Positions 11,262-23,820 of a stretch of DNA of 64,000 nucleotides are shown here, piece after piece. Numbering within the stretch: position 1 is the first letter of the stretch; each line of letters opens with the position of its first letter. The position numbers and the translations under genes are program-made. Source of the stretch: Lactarius indigo (Eukaryota; Basidiomycota; Agaricomycetes; Russulales; Russulaceae); the NCBI GenBank assembly GCA_025766275.1, contig JAFKAC010000023.1, forward strand, positions 372,001-436,000, given 5' to 3'. A model generated the notes under the pieces. That model was not told the DNA's origin. It worked only from the letters and a program-made list of their open reading frames with translations, and ran no database searches.

Positions 11262-13100
11262 TCACGGGGCCTCCAGCTTTCGTAATCGTAGTCGAATATT
11301 GTATTTCTGGAACCAGTTTTTAGGAGCTTCCCATTTCCGAACGGGGGGCGCAGATAGCAGCTCTCGGTCCGGATCAGGTAGAGGTGATGGTATCGTTAGG
11401 CTGGCAGGCGGGGCCGACGGTGGGGGTGTTGACAGGGTATTGGTTGGTGGTTTCATTAGGATTATCCCGCTGTCGGCAAGTTTGCCCACCGATGTCGCCG
11501 GTCGAGGAGAAGCGTCAGGCGTATCAACTGCCAGTGCTGTCCTAAACGATTCAGTTGAAGTTGTAAAATGTGTACTGCCGCCGGTTCCAGGAGAGCTGTA
11601 TTTTGGGTTTGAGTATTCTAGCTGAGGCAGGCGCGTGGCAGACTGCCTAGGTGTTGTCTGGTCTTCGGATGCTCGTACCCTGACACTAGGCTCTGGAGAA
11701 GGGAGCAGTTTCTAATCAATGTCTCTACGTAAGCCAGGTAGGTAGTTTGATATGGGATTAGACTTACCCAGCCTGAATCCTCTGGGGGTAAGGGCCTGTA
11801 TCGATCTCTAATCATGAGATCTACTCCCTGAGCTCTGACCGCCGCGTGGATCACATCACGCGCGTTTGCGAACGGGGTGTTGATAATGTCACTGTCAGCA
11901 CCCGAGTACCCCAATCCGACACGATGCTGAGACGAATCAGTGATAGAGGGGCGATACCAATAGTCTTGGCTCTCCCCAATACTGCGAAGGACGGTGTCTT
12001 CTGATTCCAAAATGCCGCCAATATCTTAAATGCACGTGGGTTGGAGTGTACTGTGCACGTCTGGGAGAGTATTCACCTTTCAAGATGATCGTCTGGTGAG
12101 GTTTCCAAAGGTTGCTGAATATTTGTGGTTTGGCGGAGTCGAGGAAAAGGCGACATGCTTTGTCCAAAAGTACGTGGATCACGTCGCCTTGACGAAGACC
12201 GTGGGCAAAGTCTTTTAACGGTTCTTTATGAAATTTACTATCAAAGCTTGCGGCATCTTCCGATAGCTTAAGGTAGAAATGGGGGTTCTGTCTGAGGGTG
12301 ACAGCACTATTCCTAGGGTAACGGCTAAACCTCCATATGATCTCTACTATGGTTGTAGAGTTGTCTATTTCCTCTGTTACACCCCTTGAACAATAAGAAA
12401 CGGCGAATACAAGGAGGATACTGACGGTTCATAATGAGTAGATCCGTCACGTTCCTCGTACGGAAGCGATTTGACAATCAAGAAGTTTACCCTCTTTGTA
12501 TTTCCGCTGGGAATCTGGCCCCGCATCGTGAGCGACTGGACAATTTGAAGACGACAGATGGCTTACGGGGGGGCCTTGAATGCGGACTTGACCTTTGAGA
12601 GAGTGCCTGTCGACTTTTTGTCCTTCTTGGAGGCAGATTCCAACGCAGTGCTCAGATCGAAAAGCTTTGTTCGATGATGGTCTGGAGCACCCTCACGAGG
12701 AGAAGGTGGGACCAAATCGCCTTATCTCCTCCTGAACACGTACGAAAGCGTCTGTAGCTTCGGTAGTCGTACGATTCCTAGCTCTTCCCACGGCACTTAA
12801 CGCGGCGTCTGCAAGTTGCAAAACTCTAAAGAGGTGTTGAGTATCGCGCAGAAAGCTCACTTGAAGGATCTCACTTTTGAAGCCTGTCATTCTCGGCGTA
12901 GGTCTGGGGGTGTGTATCCGCATAGTGACGACAGATCTCGATGAGAGTGGTTGCTTTGCTCTCGGTACGCTCGACCGATATTTTCTGAAATGTTTGCGGA
13001 AAGTGAAAGGATCATAGAGAAGGCCAAAGCGGTTTTCTAGTAATAGGAAGAGTGTCATTTCCATACGAAGAGCACATAGGCTGTCAAAAGCCATCTGCCA
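11262..13100 (-). CDS. Conserved-looking multi-exon protein of unknown function, disordered C-terminus
   Basis: Reading the minus strand from about 12975 down to the stop at 11262, short GT-AG introns join a series of in-frame exons. These hold a helical, charged N-terminal part (around residues TTLIEICRHYADTHPQ), a Lys-rich stretch (SASKKDKKSTGT), a middle domain with segments YLKLSEDAASFDSKFHKEP and GDVIHVLLDKACRLFLDS, a domain ending in RYRPLPPEDSGW, and a Pro/Ser/Thr-rich tail of about 150 residues. One exon junction near 12555 lies in a run of seven C and does not keep frame as written. The first exon is not resolved. No enzyme motif is visible and I cannot assign a family. It lies just downstream of, and parallel to, the next gene. 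Confidence 0.5.
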
Positions 13101-13193
13101 TACGGCAGAACCGTGGTACACTCTGTGCCTACCTGTGAAATCCTGAGTAGATGTGGACGAGGCTAGGTAGGCCTGCTGGTAAGATTCTTCTAG

Positions 13194-14824
13194 CTATAGG
13201 TGAGATATACATACAGGTTGTTGTTGATGCCTGTCGTCAATAGCGAAGACCCAACGCGTATCGGCTCCCAAGGCACTGTCCGCCGCCAGGTAAGCGACGC
13301 CGCCGCCGTGAACGAAAATGCCTACACCAACTCTTGTGCTCTCTGGCGAACACAGCCACCATCGAGTCCCCGGAATCTGTTCTCAGAATGTCGGTTTCGG
13401 AAGACAACGAGTCTTTTGGACAAGTGCCTTTAAGATGAAAAACATGGGGTGGATCACGATTCTGGCGGGTACTCACCACACGCAACCTGGGCAATATCTG
13501 GCTCGGTCCTTTGGAGGTAACCCACAACTGCGTCTGGTTGGAGCGTCCCAAGAGACTATAGGACAAAAACATAATCAATAACAATGCCTATCAGTGATCC
13601 AACTCACAGTCGCATCGCCGATTCCGCGAATTCGGTCCAAGTCGTCGTCGTGAACGAGGACGAAATCGCAATCCGGGGCGCGCTGCGCCGTCCACGTTAG
13701 GATTAGGTATGTCCGCGCGGCGAAGACACAACATGGATTTTCAGCACTCACTTCGGCGATATATTCTGATAATACGTGCAGAGGATCCTTGTACTTTAAA
13801 ACTGGGGTCAGGGTCAGGAATGCAGAAAGAGTAAGTTCACCTTGGTGAAACTCGGTAGCGGTACCACTTCCAACTCTGGGTCAGAGTCGTGCCCACTTGA
13901 ATCTGGAGTGTGTCCCGCCGCTCCTCTGAGCCTCGGGAATAACCTGAATGTACGTGCCACGCGATATCCTCGGACAAATATACATTGATCCTCTGGTAAG
14001 TCCTAACGGAACACGTCGGAGCTTTTCAGTACTCATTGGCCCTTGCAAATTCCGCGCCACATACCGCACCGCTCGGGCCTTGGCTCATCATGGCTCCTTG
14101 AGTGTGCTCGCGGGAGACTTGCCAGTTGATGCTCGCGCTGACATTGTCATTAGTGATTTGAACTCCAAAGGATGCCTGCGCAGTCGTTCGACTCTCGTAG
14201 AACGCGACATTAGTCCAAGATCTTGTGCGATGACGCCCAGTGACTAGAATTATGTCCCCCATCTTGTCTACCCCTAGTCCGAGACGTCGCGTGAAGGCAA
14301 ACCAGGAGTCGATGTGCTTAATTATCCATTTTGCAAAATCACCCCGAGCGATAGTGTCCTCACGTTGAGCCGTCACAGGAAGAGACAGTACGGCACCGCA
14401 CTGCCTTGGGCACAAAAACGAAACGTCTGCAGTTCCTGTTGGCCTATGGGGATGTTAGCGATACTAGAAAAACCTAGAAAGTGTGATTCGAGTACTCTCT
14501 GGCGAATACATCTAATCCACCGGAAGCTACGGTAACCCCATACGAGCAGAAATCATAGGGAGTTAGCGTTCCACTGTCAATATGGTCCGCCACGCCAGGA
14601 AGGAGTGGCTCGTGATGCTCTGGCACCCCGAATCTTTCATGAGATTGATGGTCTGCAGGGAGCAAAGCATTGAACAGGCGGTGGAATTTGCCTTCACGAA
14701 TGAAACCGACATCTCCAACTTCCACGGGAGAATACAGTCTTCCAGGGCTTGGCTCCCACAGGGCGTGTCCGAAGGCAGGATACTTGATCCCGAGTTGATC
14801 GCGAAAAATATCATAGTGCGCCAT
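13194..14824 (-). CDS. Conserved mushroom-lineage protein of unknown function, 7 exons
   Basis: The start Met (14824) opens MAHYDIFRDQLGIKYPAFGH. Exons on the minus strand: 14824-14496, 14443-14065, 13990-13841, 13793-13752, 13682-13608, 13555-13477, 13376-13194. The sequence contains GALWEPSPG-like, VGDVGFIREGKFHRLFNALLP, ILVTGRHRTRSWTNVAF, VRGYRVART, DPLHVLSEYIAE and VHGGGVAYLAADSALGADTR segments. I recognise it as a family common in Agaricomycetes, but its function is not known to me. It looks cytosolic: no signal or membrane segment is seen. The last exon needs removal of one base in an AGAGAG run (plus-strand pair CT near 13343-13344) to stay in frame, matching the insertion pattern elsewhere in this window. 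A C-terminal stop follows at 13194-13196. Confidence 0.65.
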
Positions 14825-15425
14825 GGAATCGAAGAGACTGAATGGGAGGAAAACCAATAAATGTCGACTGAGCACAGTTCTCAGTACACCGGAGTTACAG
14901 GGAGGTTAAGGGATGGTCGTACACAGCCCATCAAATGGGCGATCTACGGTGATCCGTAGAGTAGGACACGTGGAGACTCGGAAGATCAAGCGATTGTTAG
15001 CTCACAGGCTGTGGGAACCTGAGATCGCCAGTTGCCGCTTTCGGCGCTCTCTTTTCCTATCTCCCTTGACCAACATCCTACTGAACGGTAGTTGGGTACT
15101 GTATTCTGATGTAGTCATCTTGGGAAGAAGTACCAAATTCGGAACCACTGGCAGGGAGCTGCGTCGCAACAACGAAGACGCACCTCACCAGCCTTACTGC
15201 TTGGGAACTTTCAACCGCTTTCTCTGATCGGTCAACAAGGTGCCAAGCCTCTGGCCTTCCTTCAGGAACCCCGGCGGCGTTTTTCCCCTCTCCTACTCTA
15301 GTCAAAGAAGTCCTGCCCCCACATGTGGATTCTGATGTAGATCTGATGTCGCGAGTAAGTCCTGTCGATCACACGTTGTAGATTAGCGATTACACTGTAC
15401 AGATATCTCGGGTTTACATTAGACC
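14825..15425. other. Intergenic, no feature recognised
   Basis: Between the divergent start of the minus-strand gene and the EH5 relic I see no coding sequence, RNA gene or repeat that I can support. It probably includes the promoter of the minus-strand gene. Confidence 0.4.
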
Positions 15426-16818
15426 ACACCTTATTCAAACGCAAACACGACGATACTCGCCTGCCGAACGAAGTCAATGCCGCCGAGTGGGCCTACAGCG
15501 CACTGCTCGCAGATATCGGGTGGCTCGTCAGCAGGTGGAAAGGACGGGTACCTCATGAGTGCGAGCTGAACGCGCTTTCCATGTTCACGCGCACCATCGC
15601 TGTTCAGGGTATTGGTTGGGCTGAGTGTGCATTACGTGCATCAGCGAAGTGCCGCCGAGAATGCCATCCCGCTATTGTTCGTCCGTGGTTGTACGTTGTC
15701 TCCTTTCTAAACTGCCAAGCTGTCGTTAAGTCACTTGGCAGCGCAGGGCCAGGAAGCTTCTTCGAAATGACCAAGGTACTGCCCTTCATGATGGCAGTAT
15801 CTACTGATCACCCATCAGTTCCACGTTTATGCGCCAAGTCTTGGCCCTGCGATCTTCTCGCCACTGCGCTGACCACTTGTACACTCAAACCAAGCTCTTC
15901 AACAAGCTGATGATCTCTTGGTTAAACCTGAATACGTGACTCGAAGGCGGAGGCCGGGGACTCGTAGTAAGTGCCCCAAATTGTCAGTAACACCTGTCCA
16001 GGACATCACGACGACAGCGATCTATCGCAGCTAACGCTTACCATGGCATCCTTATGATGGACCTAAGCACGTCAAGGCATCACACACAAATTTGCCCATG
16101 TATGCAGTCCTGATAGTACCTTAAGTACTCTCGCCCCCTGTTTCCAAAAAAACCTAGATGTGAGCCACCAAAGTGCTTCATTACATAATTCACGTCGCGT
16201 GAACTAGAGGCGACAGTCATTTCCCAAAACTTCTTCAAGAATGGCATGGGCTACTTCGCTGAACAGACCACCAAGCCGCAGACGCTCGGATTCAGCCTGG
16301 CCGACTCGCCTGTTGGCCTACTCGCGTGGGTCTACAAGATGCTTGCCGCGGTAATAGACGCGTATCCGTGGACCGACGACGAAGGTGTTGACGCCCCCAT
16401 ATTTCGGATCCAAACTAAACTGAACAGGTTCCACAGTTCTTATGCGGATCTCAATTATTGGTTCTCGCGCGTGGGGCCCGCAGCGTCCATCAGGATCTAC
16501 TGCGAGATCACACTCTCGGACGATGCGGCCGTTTTCCCCAAGACGACCGTCCCGATCGGTCTGTCCTTCTTCCCCAGGGAGCTCGCCAGGTTCCCCAAAG
16601 CGTGCGTTCCCATACCTTCCTCCCGCCACAGTTGACTGATGAAGGACGAGGGAAGTCTGTTATATTCCAAAGAAAATATCATGTTTGAGTCGGAAAACAA
16701 GATGGGCGGACACTTTGCGGCGTATGAGCAGCGCGAAGTCCTTGTTGGTGACCATCATGAGATGTTCGACAAGTCTGGTCCTGCGGCAGGTGTCATTCTG
16801 GGGTATACTGGATATTGA
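15426..16818 (+). pseudogene. Epoxide hydrolase EH5, decayed
   Basis: Similarity starts inside EHN exon 1 (ttattcaaacgcaaacacga) with no Met and no upstream block, and continues through all later exons to a TGA at 16816-16818. Exon 2 has lost roughly 75 bp of its 3' half including the splice donor, and exon 1 contains substitutions and small indels. The nucleophile segment reads GGGRGL, so the catalytic Asp is gone. The later exons remain similar to EH4. This is genuine decay, unlike the insertion-only copies. Confidence 0.88.
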
Positions 16819-17840
16819 ACTCAAGGCTTTGTGACTAATATCCGAGCCATGCCGGTTGTAATCCTTAACATGTACGGGGGCATCAAACCAACATCGGAAT
16901 AAACTCCTGAATCGTCCGTGTTAGAATCCAAGACTGAGAAGATGTGGGCTACAGCCACCTGAAACCTTCAGTAATATTAGTATGGCCCAATATTCGCACA
17001 AGGTACGTGGAAAAGCAACGGAAGTGTATCATGTGGACATCAGCAGTCCAGGTGCACCGTAGGTAGTAACTTTGGTATGCAAAGCCCATCTGGCGTCCCG
17101 AAGAGAACGTCTCAGTTATCGTGGTAACAGACACTGTTATATCGAAAATTACAATAGGTAAAGTCATGGTTAAAATCTTAAAAGCTGTGTCGACTCACAG
17201 TACTCACACTTGACATCGGGCGGACTGAGAGAGAAGACGTTTCGTATTTTCCGACGATACGATTCCCATCACGTGCGAATACGTAAAGAGGAAGGATCAC
17301 CCCATGGCGAATGGAAGATCTGCATACTTGTCATCCGACTTCGTCCATGTTGCTTCTGCAACCCAGTTACAGAGAATGCTGGTACCGCTCACTTTTGCTC
17401 CTTGTCATCATTGTTGTCCTCGCATCTTTTTCTTCCCCTATCTGGTGCCCACTGCGTCATGACGTCATCTCAGTGCCCCTACCGTCTATAGTGCCATAGC
17501 CTGGCACTGCCAATGGATGCTGTTTTTGGGGAAACGGCGGCACATGCAGCCTTCACTCTTACACAGTATGGCCCGTCGTGGCAACTGCTCTGTATATCGG
17601 GCAACCGGCAACTACTGCTCGATTGTGACCGTGATCGTGACCGGCATCAGGTACATGGGTGACAGGCCCCGCCCGCGGCTGTGTTGCTCACTCGTTCAGC
17701 TTTCTTCTGCTAATAAATACAAAAAATCTGAGAGTGTCAGCCAATCCGTGTCTGCCTACGACCAAGGTGTTCAGAACGGGGGGCCGATGCGGTAATCCGT
17801 AACACAACATAAAACTTGTGACAGCCGTATAAACAGCAAG
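16819..17840. repeat. 3' flank of EH5, similar to flanks behind EH7 and EH8
   Basis: The order of tracts is shared with 27186-27780 and 30247-30850: a run with cgtacgg...catcgagcag-type words, a tcttc.ctatctggtgccca segment (17440 region), a gcaactgctctgtatatcgg segment and a gaatac-aaatttgag-type end. It is part of the duplicated unit and no gene is supported. Confidence 0.55.
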
Positions 17841-17912
17841 GCCGGGTAGCTCAGTGGAAGAGCACCTGAGACAAGTCCAGGCGTCTGGGTTCAATTCCTG
17901 GCTAGCGAGGTT
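17841..17912 (+). repeat. tRNA-derived (SINE-like) unit 1
   Basis: It contains a perfect pol III A box (TAGCTCAGTGG, from about 17847) and, 40 bp further, a perfect B box (GGTTCAATTCC) in a tRNA-sized span. The acceptor stem pairs poorly and there is no clear anticodon arm, so I call it a tRNA-derived repeat and not a functional tRNA. Confidence 0.6.
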
Positions 17913-18006
17913 TCAACGGGATGGGCCCTGTTGCGCTATGCCGGATGGGTGTGACAGCTTGGTCACCTGTCACTTTGTCACAAGGTTGTGATGGTTTGAA
18001 CGCCAA

Positions 18007-18082
18007 GGCGGGGTGGCTCTCAGTAGTAGAGCACCTTTGGGACAGTCCAGGGGGGCCTGGGTTCAATCCCCAGCCCAGCCAT
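18007..18082 (+). repeat. tRNA-derived (SINE-like) unit 2
   Basis: A second unit lies about 95 bp downstream of unit 1 in the same orientation: a degenerate A box (TGGCTCTCAGTAG) and an exact B box (GGTTCAATCCC), followed by cagcccagcca. The spacer between units contains a gtgacag...gtcac stretch. A tandem pair of tRNA-like heads suggests a dimeric SINE or two insertions. Confidence 0.6.
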
Positions 18083-18422
18083 ATTTTATTGTCACTGAGA
18101 AAGAGGTCAGAGACAGCATCCTTTTGAACCAGAAACTATGTTTATTTTCTTTCCTCCCCAACCAATGGGAAAGATGTTGCTCCCATGAAAATCGCTTGTG
18201 TATTCATGCAATTTGTTGCAGTAGCACATGCAGGCTGTTGCGGTGTACGTACTGTTCGCTGACCGCACGCGGCCGTACAGTCACTGATCACTGATCGGAT
18301 CCTAGTATCCTAGTATGGCTTCTCTGCCTAACCGTAAAAGGACAAAACTGCTATATCTCGCCCTGTTTTCGAACCACCTGTCGCCCTGCAGATTATAGGC
18401 CCCCCTCTACGATCCACCAACC

Positions 18423-19990
18423 ATGACCTCTGAGCAGCCATTCAAAATCACTGTCCCAGATGACGCCCTCGCGTTACTCAAGCGCAAGCTCGACGACACT
18501 CGTCTGCCGGACGAAATCAACGCCGCCGAGTGGGCCTACGGCACCCCGCTCGCCGATATCAAGCGGCTGGTCAGCAGGTGGAAGGACGGGTACGACTGGC
18601 GTACGCACGAGCGTGAGCTGAACGCGCTTCCCATGTTCACGCGCACCATTGCGGTGGACGGATTTGGCGAGCTGAGCGTGCATTATGTGCACCAGAAGAG
18701 TGCCGCCAAGGGTGCCATCCCGCTATTGTTCGTCCACGGCTGTACGTCATCTCCTGATTCTTTCCCGCCGAGCCATTATTGAGTCGCACATGGTAACGTA
18801 GGGCCAGGGAGCTTCCTCGAAGTGACGAAGATATTGCCACTCTTGACAGCGGTGTCTGCTGATCACCCATCGTTCCACGTTGTGGCACCAAGTATTCCTG
18901 GGTATGCATGGTCTGAAGGGGTGTTGGAGAAAGGCTTTCGTGCGGAGCACTATGCCGAGGTGAGTAGTATTTGGTCCTGTGATATTCTTACTTGAGCACT
19001 CTTCCTGTCCAACCTAGCTTTTCAACAAGTTGATGATCTCGCTGGGCTACTCCGAATATGTGACGCAAGGTGGAGACTGGGGCCATATGGTAAGAACCCT
19101 ACATCATACGCAGCACGTCCTCGTGATGACGGTTCATCGTAGTTGACACTTACCGCGGCTTCCAAATACGGTCCTGCACACGTCAAAGCGTCTCATACGA
19201 ACATGCCCATGTAAGCAGCACGTCAATTGCTCTCCGCCTATTCTCACCTTAGTTCCCGTCATTTCTTGTGAAATTAGATGCGATCCGCCAACGTTCAGTG
19301 AAAATCCCATAACATTCCTCAAGTGTCTGATCATGTCTTTCACGTCGCGTGAGCGAGAGGCGGCAGCCCATTCCCAAAGATTTTCAAGGATGGCGCGGGC
19401 TACATTGCCGAACAAGCCACCAAGCCACAGACGCTCGGTTACAGCCTGGCTGACTCGCCTGTCGGCCTGCTCGCGTGGATATATGAGAAGCTTATCGCGT
19501 GGTCAGATGCGTACCCGTGGACCGACGACGAAGGTGCATTAACACCCACCATACATCGGTTTCAAGCCTGACTGAACCGATTTCTCAGTTCTGACGTGGA
19601 TCTCGATTTATTGGTTCTCGCGCGCGGGGCCCGCGGCGTCCATCAGGATCTACTACGTGTACGCGCATTTAGACAACCCGAAAAGGGTACAATTCCCCCA
19701 AACATCCGTCCCGGTCGGTCTGTCCTTTTTCCCCAAGGAAGTTGTACGTTTACCCAGAGTGTGCGTCCTTTACCATACCCTCTTCGTTTTGTTCTATGTT
19801 TGTACTGAGACTGACGGGGGCGGGCAGTTTGTTACGTGCCCAAGCAAATATCGTGTTTGAGTCAGAGCACGAGGTCGGCGGGCATTTCGCAGCATACGAG
19901 CAGCCTGAAGCACTCGTGAGCGATCTTCGGACAATGTTCGGCAATTCTGGACCCGCGACGGGTGTCGTCCCTGGATGTACCGGCTATTGA
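18423..19990 (+). CDS. Epoxide hydrolase EH6, complete except for one net -1 frameshift in exon 5
   Basis: Exons: 18423-18741, 18802-18959, 19018-19089, 19143-19210, 19278-19533, 19589-19760, 19828-19990. HGWPG-type oxyanion sequence, GGDWGH nucleophile segment, RIYYV, FFPKEV and GGHFAAYE are present. Exon 5 carries one extra codon relative to EH1 and then a net loss of one base around 19377-19385, where paralogues read CAAGACTTCTTCAAG. This breaks the lid region including the lid Tyr. The copy belongs with EH11 and EH12 (shared AASKYGP after the nucleophile exon, and a VPG-type C-terminus). The gene is dead unless the shift is a sequencing error. Confidence 0.8.
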
Positions 19991-21861
19991 TCGAACAGAG
20001 AGTTCGGCAGCCAGAGAGTACAGTGACGGTGCCTCGTGTCGGTTTTAGTCGTTTTATTATGCACATCAATTGTAAGAGCTAACAAGAGTCCCTACCCGGG
20101 CCGTCCGCGCTCAGAGTGTGGAGTCATAGGGTTAGGGAGTCCAGTAGGAAGTCCAAATTCACGAACTTTTCAATATCTACACACAACAGTTAGTGTTGTA
20201 AAAGCCCCTATATCACCCATTCTATGCTCTATGACTAGCCAGACGGCACAAGGCTGGTAAGGTGCGAAGGACTTGCCACTGTATTTCATTACGGTGTTCA
20301 GCACGCTCATGCACCTATGGCCGGACTCAGCGCCAACCACCCCAACACTGTCGCATTCGCAGCGGTTGTCGCTATCCCTACAAAACTATCCATCGCTCAC
20401 ACCTGGCCGAGCCTAGACAGTCTTAATCAGTGACTATCGACGAGAAGCGGAGGACTTGACTCCCGTCAAAGAGCTCACCAAATAATAAGCTAGAGAGAGA
20501 CGATGTGGGTGCCACGGAGTGTTATGTATGAGTGTGGGGCATTTTCCAGGCACTTTGAGGTGCAGGTGGGAGGGAATGCAGATGGGAGGGGGTTCAGAGT
20601 GCTACGAAGACTGGTAAGACGCCACGCGAGTTGTGAATGGAGTCATGGGAATTCATGAGCGCGAGCGTCTTGTGTGGGTACTCGGGCTGCAGAGCGAATC
20701 CATTATTTCAAGTCGGCGTCAGGTACCAAATGTGGTCAAGAAGAGGCAAGGCACGATGGCACAGGACTCAGCACTTACATGTAATGCTGGTTCTACGATA
20801 CATATTGAACAAGATAGGATGGATAGCCTGCTGAAATCCAGGGTTCGTTAGAGACAATCAAATTCATTCGAGGTCCTCGTACTTATGATAAGTAAAGTCC
20901 TTGGGGACACGAGGCCTTCCCTTCTTTTCACACACGTGCCCATAGTCGCCGCGTTTTACATTGGGACCATTTTGCATTTCAACCAAAATGGGAGTTACAC
21001 GGAAAATTGAGCGCGCTAACTTGAAGGGGGGTCCCAGGCGAACGGCTCTTTCACCACGCAGGATATGGTGCAGGGTACTTGGATGTGTCATCAGAAGCAG
21101 AGGGGTGGTAATTCAGTGTCTAGAAACTACGGCGGTATTTATGTGTGTCCTGAAGATTCCGCCGGCAACATGCTCAAGCAGCAAGGTCTGCGTTAACATG
21201 GGCGTTTAGATAGTAGCAGACGTAAGCTCGATGAGAATCGGACTCATCGGAGACTTGAAGGCAAGATTGGACCCAGACCAGACGGATTGATTGATTGTCC
21301 ATCATAGCCCATGTAGAGCTGACACCCCGCGGGTAAGTGTTAAGATGACGGGACGCTGACACATGAGGATTGAAGAAAGTGAGGATCAGGTATGTTACCG
21401 CCGTGGGGCAATTGCCCGGATAATGTTCACTTCGCGTGAGGCACGTGACATTGAACTCACTTTTCACTCAGGAACTCCTACTGGAGCGCAGTGCCTCTCA
21501 CATCGATATACTGTACTGTTCCACGAAAAAAATTTGTTCTCAATAGAGACCCGGTTTCGAACTAAAAAGGGATCAAGCTATCAAGCGCCGATGTAAATTA
21601 CGGGTCCCCCATTTCACGCTGCTGTCGTATGTTGTCCTCGAGGTGTAGTTGGGGTTGACATGTGGCTCCCTGAGCAGATTAGTATGCGCTAGACGTATTA
21701 CAGCCTGCGCCACGCTGTACTGAACCTTTATAAGGGTACGCCAACGAATTTTTCAGCAGCTATTCCCATCCGATTCACTACGCCTCTTACGACCCACATT
21801 GATGTATGTTCTGAGTCTTCATCGTCTGCATTACTTACTCTCAACCATGTTTGTTGTGCAG
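19991..21861. repeat. 3' flank of EH6 (first 280 bp shared with EH9 and EH10 flanks), then nothing recognised
   Basis: 19995-20275 (ggttttagtcg...aattgtaagagctaacaagag, ccgggccgtccg, gtccaaattcacgaac) matches 33530-33745 behind EH9 and 34405-34500 behind EH10. From 20280 to 21860 I find no supported gene, RNA or repeat on either strand. Confidence 0.5.
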
Positions 21862-22491
21862 ACAATCTTCCGTTCACCGTCATGTCGCTGAATGACGGCT
21901 GGTTGACAATCTACCAGGCTTCAATAACTGTGGTACGTGGATTTTAAATAACCCACGCCCACCATGACGCAGATTCTCACGAGCTTGATGGGTATTAGGT
22001 TAATTTATTTATGGGCGTCGAGGTTCCCCTACTATTCTTCATCAAAAGCGACTCCAATTTCCGCGAGAGCATCGGAAGTGCTCCGAGGCAGGCGCTCTTG
22101 ACGTTGGCCTACAGCGGGCTCTTCTTCTCCCTCAGCGCAGCCGTCAGTGGATTCATCCTCACTTACATGACAGGGAAGAACCCTGCGCAAATACCCCAGG
22201 CACCAGCAAGGCTATAAGGCCAGGTCCATGTTGACCTGGGTGGAACTACATTGTAAGTATTCCGTATCTATAGTATGACCCCTTTCCTCACCGCAGGTCA
22301 CAGGGATGCTCTCCCTGATTGGAGCTACTATTCTTCCTATCGCGCAGGTCCTCTTATATGTCTGGCTTGAGGAGTCGAACTCCGTCAGAATCGCCGTTTC
22401 CGTCATTACGATGTTTGCCGCGCTACCCATGGTATTCTTCATACCGCTTCCTTCAAGCAAGGGCAAACGTCACAGTACCTTTAGCACTTGA
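21862..22491 (+). CDS. Small multi-pass membrane protein D1 (5' exon unresolved)
   Basis: Exons: 21862-21932 (preceded by an unidentified first exon), about 22002-22255, and a last exon ending at the stop 22489-22491. The protein has three or four hydrophobic segments: around ALLTLAYSGLFFSLSAAVSG, then MLSLIGATILPIAQVLLYVW, then AVSVITMFAALPMVFF. As written, exon 3 hits a TAA soon after PQAPARL. The extra base there (pair AT at 22214-22215, alleles CTA/CTT, both Leu) fits the insertion pattern seen in EH3 and elsewhere. It is paralogous to the gene at 23821-24508. Function is unknown; membrane location is inferred from hydrophobicity only. Confidence 0.5.
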
Positions 22492-23820
22492 TTTACTCTG
22501 TAGACTCATTTCGGAGGGGATTGACCGGTGGGAATGTTCGCAAAATCTCGGACATCACATGCGCTTTAGAGCTCTGGTAGCACTTATATATGTTATGTTA
22601 TGAATCTTGTACTTTTACGCTGTGTGATTCGGGAAAAATACCATTACTATTGAAACTATACCTGCGCTTTACGATGGCGAGTAGGACGACTTAGGTCAAA
22701 ATCTGCACCCCCTGCACGCACTGGCTTATAGTATCGGGTTCCGGGGCGCCTTCCACGTATGATATCCCTTCTATTCACATCGTCGGACTTGTGAATCGCG
22801 TAGGCCGGAGGTTGCAGAAACAGCACCAATGCTTCGTCCTGAAATAGGGCACCCTCAGAATGCGTCGGCATCATCCGATGTTGGTACAATATGCCGTAGG
22901 TGGCATGGGACATGCTCTGGGGGCATTTAACTATCTGATCAAATGTGTGCTTTGCAAAAGCTATCGGGCCCCCGTAAGCTCGGTTTTCAATTCTCCCCCC
23001 TTGTTCAGCCTCGGTCTCATTTGGTCATTTCTCTCCTGTTCCAGTTTGTTCTACGTGTAGTCTTGGGGAAGATGTAGCTTGGTGAGATGGAGCGTGGGGG
23101 AATACAAAGGGACCCTCGTCCGCCTCCGCACCTACCCGTGCTTTCTCCGTGTCTAAAGATTCAACACCGACGTCAATGCTTGAGGTGTTATAGAAATCAA
23201 CAGGTAAATGAATACTTGATAGTGGACGCTCGTTCCGGAAACTCGGGCGGACGACACGTTTGGACAGCACAGTACTACAGTACTATCTATGCGAGTCGTG
23301 TCACCTACGAACGTGCATGAACGTTGGATGTTGTGCGTCCACCCGCATCCGGATTCTTGATGAGAAATGGAGCCAAATTTCAATACAAGATAGTATGGAA
23401 CTGATCGACCCTACCACGAGGCTTGCCACGAGGTGTCGCCTTCAAGTTCACGATTCCGCCACTTGACGGGTGCTAAGCTACAACCTCCAACCAGCCCGAC
23501 ACGGAAATCCTTGGGAAATAGGAGGACAGCTCTCCTCTGACGAAGATATGTCGGCTGCGGGAGCTCAATTATATCGTTTCCGCCAAGGAGTAGGAGGCGT
23601 CGCGGCTGCATGTCAGTGGCCGCTGGGAATGATCAGATCAAAGCCGTGCACAAGTCGCGTGTCTTGCTGTGCTAATGCGACACGACGGCACGTGCTGACC
23701 AATGGAATTCTTGATGCAACTCGTTGCTCCCTCATGGGTGCTAAAGGAGCAGTCATCATGATGGATGTCGTTATAAGTAGGCTGAACTTCAGTGCCCTAG
23801 GGCACTGATACTATTCCGTT
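22492..23820. other. Intergenic, no feature recognised
   Basis: Only short unsupported open frames are seen between the two membrane-protein paralogues. I see no conserved motif or repeat. Confidence 0.4.

Noticed and set aside
17841..18082. Calling the tRNA-like units functional tRNA genes
   Set aside because: A and B boxes are good, but the acceptor and anticodon arms do not pair convincingly and units are followed by repeat tails.
20633..21596. Several 60-100 residue frames between EH6 and the D1 gene
   Set aside because: No start context, splice sites or composition typical of the genes in this window.
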